Positions 22,580-33,523 are shown, numbered from the stretch's first letter. The stretch: 64,000 bases of DNA from Spongilla lacustris (GCA_949361645.1 OX442435.1:6397045-6461044), one strand, 5' to 3'. Translations and numbers: made by a program. Notes: a model not told the origin generated them from the letters alone.

Positions 22580-23492
22580 AGGGGGGCAAGGGCCCCCCCA
22601 GTTTTTCCCCTGATCATGAATATTTTTATTATGGTTCATTGCTTATCAATAAATTTATATCTACACAAACGATCCAAAGATATGCATTCTACTTGCGTTT
22701 CGAGATACAAATTCGTTGGCTAAATCAACTATCTCTAATTTGTCAGTTCTGTCTTTGTGGACATGTAACACTATACACCAGTTAAGCCTTTGCTGAGCTT
22801 CTGTAGCGCGAAGCCACGTTTTCAATCGCCGTAGTGCACTGAAATTTTGATGTTTTTCAAACCTTTCAAGGGCCTTTTTCCACTGCGAATAACCCGTCTT
22901 TGTAAATGCGTCATCCTTATTACCACCTTTCAATAGACCTCGGTTTTCTGCTGTCATGCAATAATAACAGAGAACTGAATCATTTTGTTCTTGATAATGG
23001 AGCCATTGATATTTATCATACCAAGCTGAAAGGAAAGAGCGTTGCGTTTTTCCATAGTTTCTCTTCGGAAAAGAGGTCAATTTTGGCTGGTGAGGACACG
23101 AAGGAAATAAAAGACGCTGGTGTTGCAAAGCTGGCTTGTCGATTAAGCAAGCTGTGACACTTTTACTTGCTGAAGGTGCATCCAGGAAATTGCAATCAAG
23201 CTGCTCAGAGCATGGCACTGTCGCGATCAGCACAGGTACCACTGCAAACGTCTGTTTCGATGTTGCCAGTTGGATTGTTGACAGTGGGTTTACTTGGAGT
23301 ATGACTGGTGTTAGCTTCAGATGGCACAACATCACCGGAAATGGCGGAGGGATTTTGCCGCACAGCTTGAGAAGAGTTCTTGTACTGGGAGAGCCAAGAT
23401 AATAGCGACATGTTACAGCAATGAATATTTAATTAGTGGTCAAGTGGTTAAAATTTGGCCCCCCCAGTTTTAAAAAGTTGTCTACGCCGCTG
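22535..23492. mobile_element. Nested hAT-like element, 958 bp, TIR CAGTGGCGTAGACAA
   Basis: Left end CAGTGGCGTAGACAAGGGG, right end CCCCCAGTTTTAAAAAG then TTGTCTACGCCGCTG. A long G tract follows the left TIR. GGTAG stands directly outside both ends (22530-22534 and 23493-23497), a possible 5-bp target duplication. It carries the 5' part of a hAT-type gene on the minus strand and must be younger than its host. Confidence 0.8.
22661..23411 (-). pseudogene. Truncated hAT/ZMYM1-like transposase, TTF-type zinc-finger part
   Basis: From an ATG at 23411 (MSLLSWLSQYKNSS) the frame runs to about 23205, then continues in another frame to 22661, so one frameshift is present. The second part contains SFPKRNYGKTQRSFLSAWY, then YQWLHYQEQNDSVLCYYCM and GYSQWKKALERFEKHQN, which is the TTF-type zinc-finger region at the N-terminus of hAT-family and ZMYM1-like proteins. 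The RNase H-like catalytic domain and the hAT dimerisation tail are missing; the frame ends shortly before the TIR. Non-functional alone. Confidence 0.8.
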
Positions 23493-23828
23493 GGTAGGGA
23501 CGTATGACTCATGATTCCTCCACCACAACAATGGATCATATTTTCCGAAATATATTTCTGCTCACACGCTGCTTGGGAACATTGCGCAAGAGCTAAAAAA
23601 CAATTTTGTTCCATCCAAAGCCTCCCATACGGCAATTTTGAAGGCTTTGTGATCAACGCTCATGAAATTGTCTATGGTAGCAAGTATATTTAGCGTAAGT
23701 ACACGTATACCTAATTGATCATGAATAATTAAATATATCACTATATTTATTTCGGCGATTAAATGCTCATATCGCGATATATCGCGATATAGACGATTAA
23801 GGATGAAGGTTATTTCGCGGCAACACTG

Positions 23829-24650
23829 ATGGGGGAGCGCTGAAGCCAACGCTTTTTGCTTGGAACCCCCCCCCCCCCCCCAAAAAAAAAAAAAAAAAAA
23901 ACTACGCAAAAACTGTATAATTCACCCTTATGGTAACCGTTGTAAACTACGTTGAACGGGTAGCCTAGCTTGCACTAGCTCTCGCGATCGATTTGAAGTC
24001 CACTTGCATGTCGAATTGATACATGCGCGCTTGTCATGCAGCTTATTTTTAAAAAAAAAATGTTGTTGATGAAAAAGTGCAGCTCCTACGCCACTGCCTT
24101 TTTCATTCCCGTGAAGGCATATTGACAACGCCAGTCAAAAGTGGTAATGGTCCAATGGTACCATAAATTTCTAATTATACGTATACTTATTGTCATGGGG
24201 AACGTTTGTGTTTGGTAATCGATATGACGTAATTATTGCTCTCACCCATAAAGACGACCATGGAGTTTAACAGCTTTTTTGTTCTCTTAAAGCAAACGTC
24301 TGGCGACTTGAACAAAACATGAAAATGATCGTCTTTGCCTTCAAATTCGATAGCAATAAAGAGCTAAAGTATCCGTTCTCGGTACGCGAGTTATACACGG
24401 ATCACTTTTTTAATGACTTCAAGGATAACGTACTGATATGAGAGTTTCCGTAACTCTCGATAATTATCCCGCTACTATAGAAAATTTTTAAAGAGGACTT
24501 TGCATAATCGCTTAATAATTTCAGTTCTGCACTCTGGCAAAATGACCAGGCGCCATTTTATACCTCTACAAAGATTAAAAAGAGTGCGGTTGGTAGGATA
24601 TATGATAATGTATAAAGAAACATAATGATAATTTATGTATACATAGATAA
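23829..24650. other. Intergenic sequence, no gene supported
   Basis: Contains a C-then-A homopolymer run (23868-23901) and otherwise unremarkable AT-rich DNA. No protein similarity recognised. Confidence 0.4.
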
Positions 24651-24686
24651 ATGAGTTGCGGCGCGAATATTCGCGCCGCAACTCAT
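24651..24686. repeat. Perfect 36-bp GC-rich palindrome
   Basis: ATGAGTTGCGGCGCGAAT is followed directly by its exact reverse complement, with no spacer. It is GC-rich inside an AT-rich context. It could be a protein-binding dyad, a cruciform-forming site or the scar of a foldback insertion. Confidence 0.95.
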
Positions 24687-24857
24687 CTCACAACCATAAG
24701 GTTTGTCACCTTAAGCTTCTCAAATTCATTATAATTTGCTTCCACCTGAGCAGGAGCTTATTCCTCCTTTTCTTCATTGTTTGCAACCCCTCCATCCACA
24801 TCTATGGATGACGTAGACAATGCTCGTGATGCGGATGGTGCGACCAGCTGTGTCCAT

Positions 24858-26330
24858 GTGCTACATGTACATCGTAAGGCGTGCGTTGTTGACGGATGCA
24901 AAGAGTTGATTGCGCTTTCAATTCGGCGACGTCATATGACGGGTCACCTGAGAGGTATCTATCGGGTAAAGTCGCGGTTTTTTGGTTGCAAGGAAAGAAT
25001 GTCAGCATCTGCCATCATTGTTCTAGCTTTTTTGCCCCTTCGCAAGGTCGTTGTCACACCAGAAGAAGTGTTCAGCACTATCTCCAGATCAAACGCTTTG
25101 AATTCTTCCCCATCAGTCAATTGATAAGGCTCAACTGACTTGTACTCCCTCACCACCTGGCACCACCTCACCCCTGACCATAGCCATACCCAGCTTGCTG
25201 ACCTCTTAGTGGCCAATTGGGCTTCAGGCAGGGCAGCTGCCTTTGACATCTCTGTGACCTCTTCACTGAATACCCTTACTTGGATGGAAGCGGGAGTGTC
25301 TGCAGGTTGTGCTGCCCTAGCTGCTGAAGAGTGTGGCCAAATGCCATGAACTGGATTCAGGGGCGGATTTAGGGGGGGGTCCGGACCCCCCCTTTCCTAT
25401 ATGAAGAATGACGTAATGCATAAGAATGACGTAATGGATACTGTAATCTATGCAGCGTTCTGCATGTTACCATCCTTTGCAGGCTTGCACATTGTTCTAG
25501 CCAAGCGGGATCTAGATCGATCTAACTAAATTCTCCCCTATTAACGAAATTTAATTTTGCAAGTGTGGTTAATTAGAATTTAATCGCTCGATTGATTGAA
25601 TGGTGCATGTGAGCAGGAATTGAGGTAAGCGATCAAAAGACGTGAATGGGATGGATCTCAGATTCTTTTCCTAGGTTATTACCGTAGCTATAGAGCTAAA
25701 CAAACTAAAAGTACTAATACTATAGTAAAACGTACGTGAGTCGTTTATAGACCGACATGTAGCTGGTGCATGGCCACGTGCACGCTTCGGTCACAAATTC
25801 TACGTCACGAAGTAGCAGTAGGAACCATAGCATTGTGAAAAATGAAGAGTTTTCTCGTCGCTATCCATGCAAGTGCAGGCTCTAGTAATCCGGATATCGC
25901 ATGATGTTTGTATTGTATATCACTGTGAATTTCATGCTAAATAAACGCAAAAGCAAAAAGCGGCCACTGGGGGAGCTATCAGCGCTCCCCCTGACCCCCT
26001 TGCTGTCACGGGAGGGGGCACGCCCCCTCCCGTACCCTCCCCAGTTGTGAATATATTTATCGGACCCCCCCCCTTTCCCAAAACCCTGGATCCGCCCCTG
26101 GGATTGCATATGTGTTCTCCTTGTTACTTAGTCATATGGTGCTTGGGACTGTAGAAGCCTACTCCCAGTTGGCCTCAAGACTCACTACCTTAATTATCAT
26201 GCAGGCCCAAGTCCTCTGTACTTAATAACATTTACAGTAGACTAAACCTACACCTGGTGAGGGCCAATGCCACAGCCATCCTCACCAGATGCATTCAGTT
26301 TTATACCAATAAATGGCCTTAACTTGACTG
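24858..26330 (+). pseudogene. Decayed reverse-transcriptase relic (head and tail, no core)
   Basis: 24874-24960 encodes RKACVVDGCKELIALSIRRR, matching the C2H2-like finger of the 12150 RT gene; a frameshift leads to FWLQGKNVSICHHCSSFF (about 24990-25043). The RT core is deleted. 25140-25349 encodes the tail with LLVANWASGRAAAFDISV and AGVSAGCAALAAEE. A TIR element (25358-26100) is inserted next. Beyond it the last part resumes with frameshifts: AYSQLASRLTTLI and IYSRLNLHLVRANATAILTR (about 26150-26310). Confidence 0.75.
25358..26100. mobile_element. TIR element, 743 bp, ends CAGGGGCGGAT
   Basis: Left end CAGGGGCGGATTTAGGGGGG, right end CCCTGGATCCGCCCCTG. GGATT occurs directly outside both ends (25353-25357 and 26101-26105), a 5-bp duplication like that of the nested element at 22535. 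It interrupts the RT relic. No transposase ORF. A second copy of its right part lies at 41915-42178. Confidence 0.8.
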
Positions 26331-26369
26331 TTAATAGTAATTAGGGACCAATTATGAACACTCAATCGC

Positions 26370-26510
26370 AAACAATTACACAAAAGTTCATTCAATCTGC
26401 TTCACAAGGTGGAAGTAGGAACGAGCCTGAAGTGGCAGCAGCATTAGCTTTAATCAGTGAATGACCACATACTGCATGGAGCAAGTGGTGGCCTGTATCT
26501 ATGGAAACTG
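26370..26510 (-). pseudogene. Second RT C-terminal fragment, opposite strand
   Basis: The minus strand reads GHSLIKANAAA, close to GHSLIRANAAAILTR of the 39622-39864 fragment. It lies tail to tail with the plus-strand relic ending at 26330. Short and decayed. Confidence 0.55.
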
Positions 26511-27330
26511 TAAGGTACACACCCATGCAGAGACTTGAGTCATGAGGGGTTACCTGGACAAAGAGGGCAAGCCATAAAATCTTCTCTTATACGAATTAAC
26601 CCCACTGAAGCCACCATTTTAGTGCTGTGTTAAAATCTTGAGGTTCATGGTGTAAACCAAGACTGATTGATGGAAGTACAGAGTTCTATGTTGCTGCGGA
26701 ATCTGTCCTGATATATCGCTTTTCTTTTTAAAATAAAGACAACAATAAGCTACTCAGATACACACATTACAGAAAACTAAATACTGAGCTAAACTAATAT
26801 CTACTTCACTTGTGGTTCTTGTTCCTAGCAAAGCCCTGGCATTCTGGCGCATTCTGGCCCAGGCGGCAGTATATTGAATTTATTCATAAATTTAATATTG
26901 TTTTGGTTTGAACCGACCAAGTGCTTTTAAATCATCTAGCCCTACGCATCAAAGTCTTGGCATCCCTGCTCAATAGTTTCAGTTTCAGAACTAAAACTTT
27001 GCAGAGCTTGAATGCAAATGTTTAGCTGCTGGAGGCTGGGGCGGGGGCAACTCCAAAGGAAATACTAACTTGTTGTAACATGCAGCTTACATTTTTTTTA
27101 AATGTGCTCTTACTATGTGTGTGATTATAATTACATGTAGTACTACAAATTTATATGCTCTTATGACTTGGGAGTTGGATATAACTGATGAACACTGTAG
27201 CAACCATGCCCACTAGTTCGTTCCCCTTCACAGCACAAAATCAATAAACCATGCCACATGAAGGAAAATGTCCTCTATACATGCAGTCATGCATTCGATT
27301 CTCCACTAGACTGTTTAGCTTGTGTATCTG
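26490..27330. repeat. Dispersed repeat, copies near 36780 and 39640
   Basis: Blocks such as AATTAACCCCACTGAAGC, CATTTTAGTGCTGTGTTAAA and TTCCCCTTCACAGCACAA recur in the same order at about 36780-37680 and in part at 39850-40090. On the minus strand the last block encodes a Cys-rich stretch (at 39950-40020: RGHCPSCTTDGYCAVKGNE), so these are probably pieces of a coding element linked to the RT-type tail. Confidence 0.6.
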
Positions 27331-27336
27331 TTCCGC

Positions 27337-27441
27337 GCGAATTGTAAATTTGCGCAATTTCGAAATTGCGTTGCGCAATTTGAAAATTTTAAAATTGCCA
27401 CCCAATTTCGAAATTGCGCTACGCAATTTCGAAATCGCGTA
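27337..27441. repeat. Imperfect palindrome built of AATTTCGAAATTGCG
   Basis: GCGCAATTTCGAAATTGCG-like units repeat several times in both orientations around AAATTTTAAAATT. The block interrupts the dispersed repeat relative to its copy near 37660, which suggests a small insertion. Confidence 0.6.
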
Positions 27442-27631
27442 ACTTAAATATGCATGTGCTCTTTGAAAACTTGCATAACGAAAACAATAGTGCAATGTTG
27501 ACATAAGAATAAGCTAATGCAGATCATACATTTCAATCCACACCATTAGACCGAGATAACTTCTTTTCTAGCTACGTCTTCTTTCATAATGTTAGGTTCC
27601 AGCTTGCCTGTAAATGGCATCATCAACCGGT

Positions 27632-29014
27632 ATCACAGGCATGTGGGTCTCCCCCTATTTTGGGTCCGGGGGGATCCATATGCCTAGGCAACTGGGTCCC
27701 CCCCGGACCCAGTTGCCTAGGCATATTGGTCCGGGTAATTATTTGTACATCCAGGCATCTTAGTCCGGGTAGGGGGCGGAGGGGGGGACCGAGTTTCCTG
27801 ATGCGTTTTATTTACTGGCACCGCCGGTTTTGATACGATAGACACATTTGTTGTTACTTTCTCAACTCGGTTTGCCATCTGTGTTTTTCTACCGAAAAGT
27901 AAGGTCACTGCTGATCTTTTTGGCAGACTTAGTTTGGTGCTAACTCGTAGCATAGCAAGAGCTATTTTGACGAGAAGTCTGCCCCAATCATTTGAGCAGA
28001 CTATGTCTGAAACATTAGTTAGGCTTAGGTACTTTGTAGTAGTCTGTTTAATAAGTAGTTCTTATTTAGTGTGTTATTATTGTGTAATTATTATGATACG
28101 ATTAACAAAAAAAAAAACATGTTGAGCATATTAGAATGGGTCATGTAACATGTTTAAGTAGTACACAACTGTTTCTTCGTATCATACAGGACTTAATGAT
28201 TGACCTGTCAATCGCAATGCAATTTTAAGACACGCTAGGAAACTATCAGTCTGCTCAGTTGTGCTCAGCCGGGTAATACATATATACGTCTGTCAAAACA
28301 TAGGCTTGTATCCAGGGCTCCTGAGGCAACGTAGATTATTACATCAACCAGCCCTCCCGCGCGAGACGCGGAAGCTTTCAGTGCAGTGCATGGAATATTT
28401 CTACATGAAAGCCACATGCAGTTTCAGAACAAAATCAGTGCTTCCGACAGCACTATAATAAGTACACAGTTTTGAAGTCACAAGCAAGCCATCGTTATTG
28501 AACGGCATATACCACTCAACGAGCGATATACAATGTCAATGGACGGGGAATCACTCGTAGTCCCCATGCATGGCGATTGTTGTGCCGTTCAATAACAAAG
28601 TAGGTACTCAATGCAATCGATTGTTAACCGCTATGGATATCAATTAGTTGGGGTACGCAGGGGAGGTGGGCATACGCCCACCCACCCCCACCCCCCCCCC
28701 CACCCCCACCCCCTCGTGCGCCTCATCGAGCGGACGCCTATGGTCACGAAGCATATATGCTTTCTTGCTAAAATGTTTATATATAAGTATATAGTTTGCT
28801 AACAGGCATGCAGCTGGGTCCGGGGGGGACCAGGTTGCCTAGGCATTTGGATCCGAGATAATTAATTTTTTACATCTATACATCTAGGTCCGGGGGGACC
28901 CACATGCCTAGGCAACTGGGTCAGGGCCGGGGGGGACCCAGTTGCCTAGGCATATGGGTCCCCCCGGACCCAAAATGGGGGGGGGGGGGGACCCGTATGC
29001 CTGTGACACCGGCT
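27632..29014. mobile_element. G-rich foldback-like element with CCTAGG modules
   Basis: Ends CCGGTATCACAGGCATGTGG and its inverted partner (GTATGCCTGTGACACCGG, ending 29014). Both ends carry nested copies of GGGTCC, G tracts and TTGCCTAGGCA: about 27630-27780 and 28808-29000. The interior holds an RT tail fragment and a small hairpin at 28496-28597 (TTATTGAACGGCA...TGCCGTTCAATAA). No transposase. A mini version of the module occurs at 1397-1461. Confidence 0.6.
27846..28118 (+). pseudogene. RT 3' end, 5'-truncated, with poly-A
   Basis: Encodes KSKVTADLFGRLSLVLTRSI and ARAILTRSLPQSFEQ, the C-terminal box of the window's RT family, followed by about 100 bp of AT-rich 3' sequence and an A tract (28108-28118). 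5' truncation plus a poly-A end is the usual signature of target-primed insertion. It lies inside the 27632-29014 element. Confidence 0.65.
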
Positions 29015-29025
29015 CTCAAAACAAT

Positions 29026-29330
29026 TTACCGGATCCGCATTGCACTCTGATCCCAAATCTTTGGTGAGGGTAATTCACTATTGCAAAGTGCTGTAGCTGT
29101 TGCAATCGCAAACAGACCACAGTCATTGCACCCTGACTGCTTTTGGTATTTTATCACTTGGATGGTATAACTTGTACCTTGGCAATTAATAAAGCTGGAG
29201 ATCTGTGCAACTACATGTATAGATTGACTGGTTTTACGGTGATTCATGCTATCATAAAGATTGGTGGTGTTTCCAGGGCATCCGATTGTGGAAACACACA
29301 ACCAATGATTACCTGAATGTAATATTTGGA
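29026..29330 (-). pseudogene. Ulp1-like (C48) cysteine-protease fragment of a transposon
   Basis: The minus strand encodes ILHSGNHWLCVSTIG (catalytic His before Trp), LYDSMN (Asp) and YQKQSGCNDCGLFAIATATA (Gln and catalytic Cys), the layout of Ulp1/C48 proteases, then DQSAMR. All catalytic residues are visible. The C-terminus is cut near 29026, where the foldback ends. Sequence above 29330 (to about 29519) is open in another frame and unassigned. A matching N-terminal part occurs with an integrase tail at 33970-34130. Confidence 0.75.
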
Positions 29331-29529
29331 TCCCTTCAGATGAAATAACTTGCCATTGGCCTGTCGGTGAAAGTGTTGGTGCCTCACGTATAGTGATATA
29401 TATTTATCATTTTCCCATCCATTTACTTCAAGTGCTAGAAATCGTTCAAAGCATTCTAGATCCCCCTCGCCATAGCATGGCTTTAAAACTCCATATGAGC
29501 ACCTACATAGAAGAGGCAAGAAATACTAA

Positions 29530-29760
29530 ATTATATATTTACTGCTTATAGTTTGGTTTATTTGTGTATTTGTTTGCTTGTCCCATTAATTGGTTATTGA
29601 GATTTTTGGTGGGGAGGGAAATGAGGCTCAACACACTTTCTCCAGGACTTTAAAGAAGCTAGCCATCATGCTTTAGAGCGATTCTGGCCTGAGGTGTCAA
29701 GGCGATCCGTGCAGCTCAAATGAATATGGGTCTCCGAGACAGTCCATCTGCATTAGCATT
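29530..29760. other. Non-coding gap between two relics
   Basis: No reading frame of note; separates the protease fragment from the gypsy-like pol relic. Confidence 0.4.
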
Positions 29761-29765
29761 GTTCT

Positions 29766-32340
29766 TTACAGATCTGTACCTGATAGACATGTCAAATTGA
29801 CCATGACAATGCGAGAAGACCAAGGACTATTGCTTTTTCTTATCACCCCTTGCTTCAACATTTTCATTATTTCAGCACTAACTGTATCTTGCAGTGAATG
29901 TGGTATTCTCCGCAAGTGGATCTCTAATGGGCGTCCTGTCCCGACAAATTTGGTCCTAGGCAAAATCAGTCCGGCCGGACCATTTTTGTCGACAAAAATG
30001 GTCCGACCGGACCATTTATGACGACAATATCGGTCCAGCCGGACCGACAAATTTGGTCCGAGGTAGACAAAAACGGTCCGGGGGGACAAATTTCGACGTC
30101 TATGAAACCAGCATGCACAGGGAAATATGCTCAGGACATTGGTAATGGTTCTCTCCTTTTTTAAATCAGTAAAGCATTTTTTTATCGGCGGATTTATACA
30201 ATATCCTCAGCTGGATGGTTAGAGTAACTTATAAACTTGTACACTAATTCACCATCGAACACTCAAACTGTGACACCTTGCGCCTTATAACCCGCTTCTG
30301 GTTGTCCGTACAGTCTTCTGGGTACCTTCCCTCAACTTTGTGCATGTACGCATTTTCGATCAGCTTAACCGACTCGGTGGTTGCATTTTCTTCACCAGTG
30401 CCATCCATTGACGGAAAGTGTGTGACGGTCGGTTCGCTTCGCTAAAAGATGCTGCTATATGCATGCATGTTGAGCTGTTCAGTTAAGGTTAACCATATAC
30501 TTGCCAAATCGATACTTGCTTCTTTATTAAACGGGAGACCGGTGAGCTGAGACACGTGTTTAAAGGCGGACCGTTTTTGTTTGTGTCGGACTGTTTTTGT
30601 CGGACAATTACGGTCCGCCCGGACCGATTTTGGCAACAAAATCGGTCCGGCCGGACCGATTTTGTACCCGGACCATTTTTAGCGTGACAGTCCCTCTTGT
30701 CTTTATTGAATGTTTGACCACTGTTGTTCTGCCCAAAGGACTCCTCTCAGATGCGAAAAGTCCCCGAAACTCCCATATCAGGTCCTTTAATTTCTGTTTT
30801 TCCACTGGTTTAAGATCAGGCCCATTTAAATCAACTTGAGGCATTTGATCGTTACTGCCGTGTGGCATTGGAAATCTGATCGGAATCATCCTCAATGCTC
30901 AAGATGCACTGTATGGCCTGCATGCAGAAGAAAACGTCCCACTTGAGTGCCTTTGTACAACATGACGTCTTCATGGCCAATGTTGGTAATGTTTATAAGA
31001 ACCTCATTGTTTGCATCAACCTTATTGTAATACTGCATGAGGCTACATGTACGTGCTATAAGCAACCCTTTCTTAATGCTGTTTGGCTCAATCAACCCTT
31101 CTTCACCTATTTAATTTCCCCTTGATTAGGATTAGTGATCTCGCTGGAAGCTTCATCGTCTCAGCCATGCTAACAACCAACTCTATATCACAGTTTTCAA
31201 TCACTTTCCCATGCGGCACAGTCTGCTTAGGAACTTCCATGCGAGATTGTTCGCCCGAAGACCGCAACGTCAATTTATACTGTTACAACAATCGATAATT
31301 AAGTGCATGATGGCAAGAGAGGAAATCCATGCCCAGTAAACAAAGCTGCCTGACTACAACGAATACATGGTTTGTACATGTACATACTTTGTCTAATGAC
31401 ACTATCCAGTTCTATACGCGACTGCCATTTGCCCCTATTGTAAACGGAGCGTCCCGAGTTATTTTCACGCTGTTGGGTAAGACGGTATGACATATGACAC
31501 TTATTGCAGCACCCGTGTCCATTTTTAAAACAAAAAGTTAACAGGACGTTTGCCAATGAGCCCCCTCGCGCGCATCCGTTCGTTGAACAATTTGTCCCAA
31601 GTACAAGAAACGGACTCGCCCTTGTTTCATCCCGTTGTGCTTCACGACCCCGAACTGCTGATGGACAGTTCCTTTGAATATGGCCTTCTTTGTTGCAGTG
31701 TTAGCAACGCCTAGTGTCTTGCCAGTGTCTCTGCGGCGATGACGTTACATGTTTCTCTTTCAGACGAGATTCCAACGCGTCAATCCTGTTTATCACGTAA
31801 GCTGTCCTGTGTTTCTGCCTGCAGTGCCTGGACATTTAATCCATCACCTCTATGGAACCGAAGTGCACTCCTCAGAGTCGTCGACGTCTTCACTGCCTGG
31901 TCCAGGTCATCATGGTCGTTATCACGGTTCAAAAGCACCTGTCAGGCAATCTCTGGTAGCTATCCCGAAATAAAACGTCCAAGGAAAACGCTAGACGTAT
32001 GAACACAATCGTTTGGGTAAGCCTCCATGAACAGCTTGCGTAGAGATAACTCAAAGTCCCTTCCAGATTCCTGCCGTCTCTTACCAAACTTCCTTGGCCT
32101 TGCTGCGGTTAATGGATGCTTCGTTAGGCCAGCCCTGTCTGCTAACGCTTTCTTCATCGTAACAGTGTCAGCTTTTTCTGCCGTCGTGAGAGTAGTGAAT
32201 AAGTCAATAAGTTTGCCACGTAACAAGGTGAGGAGTATCGCCGCGCCTCGTCCATTTTCTCGCTTGTTCGCAACTGCTATTAGTTCGAACCTTGTCCATG
32301 TGCGTTCATACTCTTCAATGCAGCATTGCTATCAGCACAA
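29766..32340 (-). pseudogene. Decayed Ty3/gypsy-like gag-pol relic
   Basis: Read on the minus strand, in order: gag-like sequence with FGKRRQESGRDFELSLRKLF (about 32226-31960); a zinc knuckle C-X2-C-X4-H-X4-C with an internal stop (about 31710-31670); an aspartic protease with MDTGAAISVI (about 31525-31490); a linker with VMLYKGTQVGRFLL (about 30950); then the start of RT with FRGLFASERSPLGRTTVVKH (about 30790-30730) and MLKQGVIRKSNSPWSS (about 29840-29800). Stops, frameshifts and a 750-bp insertion (29937-30687) break it. RT palms, RNase H, integrase and LTRs were not found. Non-functional. Confidence 0.75.
29937..30687. mobile_element. TIR element inserted in the gypsy-like pol relic
   Basis: Ends are related inverted repeats: CTGTCCCGACAAATTTGGTC on the left, and the complement of GGACCATTTTTAGCGTGACAG-type sequence on the right. 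Subterminal copies of GGTCCGGCCGGACCG and variants cluster within 150 bp of each end. It splits the pol sequence between the KH.I.T and the RRIPHSLQ segments. TC outside each end suggests a 2-bp target duplication, not certain. No transposase seen. Confidence 0.65.
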
Positions 32341-32399
32341 ATCTCCTGCAGTGTCAAACCGTGAATAGCCTGTGTCATATCCCGCTGCTGCCACCAATG

Positions 32400-33520
32400 C
32401 AGTAACGGATATCAACTATATCAAATAGCAACACACATATATACAAACTCGAGAACACCAAAAACTCGCTTTTGTCACTTAGCAACACGTTTTATGCATG
32501 TTCGCATGCACAATTATTACCTAATATTAATTACGTCATTGAGTTCTTGGTTACAGCTCCCACCTTCCTCGTGGTCTATGCGATCCCGGACCCATGGGAA
32601 TATCATTTACGCTCATGGGTCATAATTACCGTGCCGTCAATAGCGTGCGCTAAACCCCGTTGCAGCTGTGTTTATTTATTTATTACAACCCTTTGATGTG
32701 GTTGTTCTAATTTGGTACCAGTCCTTTGCCATACATTGAAGTATGTTTGCCGAAAAGTAATTTTTCAGAAGATACAATTGTAATCTCCATGAAATTCTCT
32801 ATTAGGGTTTTCAGGTTTTGTATCTTATTCGCGATTACCTATTCTGAAGTTATCTCGTGGCGCTGGGTATCTTTGGGTATAAGCTTCAGTTGTCGAAATC
32901 TTATATTATCTCGTATCCAGCGGCTTTGCGTTTATTTGTAGTATCTTCATGTATCTTTGTGTCTTTGTGCCTTCTGGCTTGTCTTTGTGCGTGTCTTTGC
33001 GGGATGTGCCCTATACACGTACTATTGCTTTTTTTTTTTTTAGATGCTCACCTCACCTAGGGGGTTGGGCAATCAGTTCCCATTGCAGCAAATTGATCTG
33101 TTAATTCAGTTGTTTGTGCATCTATTCCTCTTTTCAAACCCCCACTCCTTCCTCTCTCATCTCATTTCTTTCTCTCCTATTCAGCTATCACACAGGAGTA
33201 TAGAGCTAGCGAGCATGCAGTCACACTTACATGTATTACTGAGTGTGCATGCATGAGTGATGAACTTGTGGTAATAACCCATGCAAGGAGTGCCAGGTTA
33301 ATTTAACTGGTCAATTTGTTGAGCTTAAAGTTATGTGTCACTTATTATTATACGCATTTTCCCTTCTCATCCCATCTCTTTCTTCCACCTCTGTCCCATG
33401 CACTCTCTTCAGAACATCGACCATTGTTTGACCACAGCCTATCTATCATCCACATATACATATATAAGAATTTTTTATAGAGCTGTATTCGGGTATTAAG
33501 ATGTTGCATCCTTTATTTTA
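32400..33520. other. Intergenic, one dispersed repeat
   Basis: About 32540-32650 (CTCATGGGTCATAATTACCGTG region) resembles 40785-40885, so it is a dispersed element of unknown kind. The rest is T-rich and shows no gene. Confidence 0.45.
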
Positions 33521-33523
33521 GGC

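Larger units (their letters stand above)
22225..23828. mobile_element. hAT element with a second transposon nested inside
   Basis: Same ends as the 19698 element (CAGTGTTGCCGCGATATATC and TTTCGCGGCAACACTG). Flanks ATGGGAGA (22217-22224) and ATGGGGGA (23829-23836) match at 7 of 8 positions. The body is collinear with 19698-20420 except for one block, 22535-23492, which is a separate inserted element. Confidence 0.85.
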
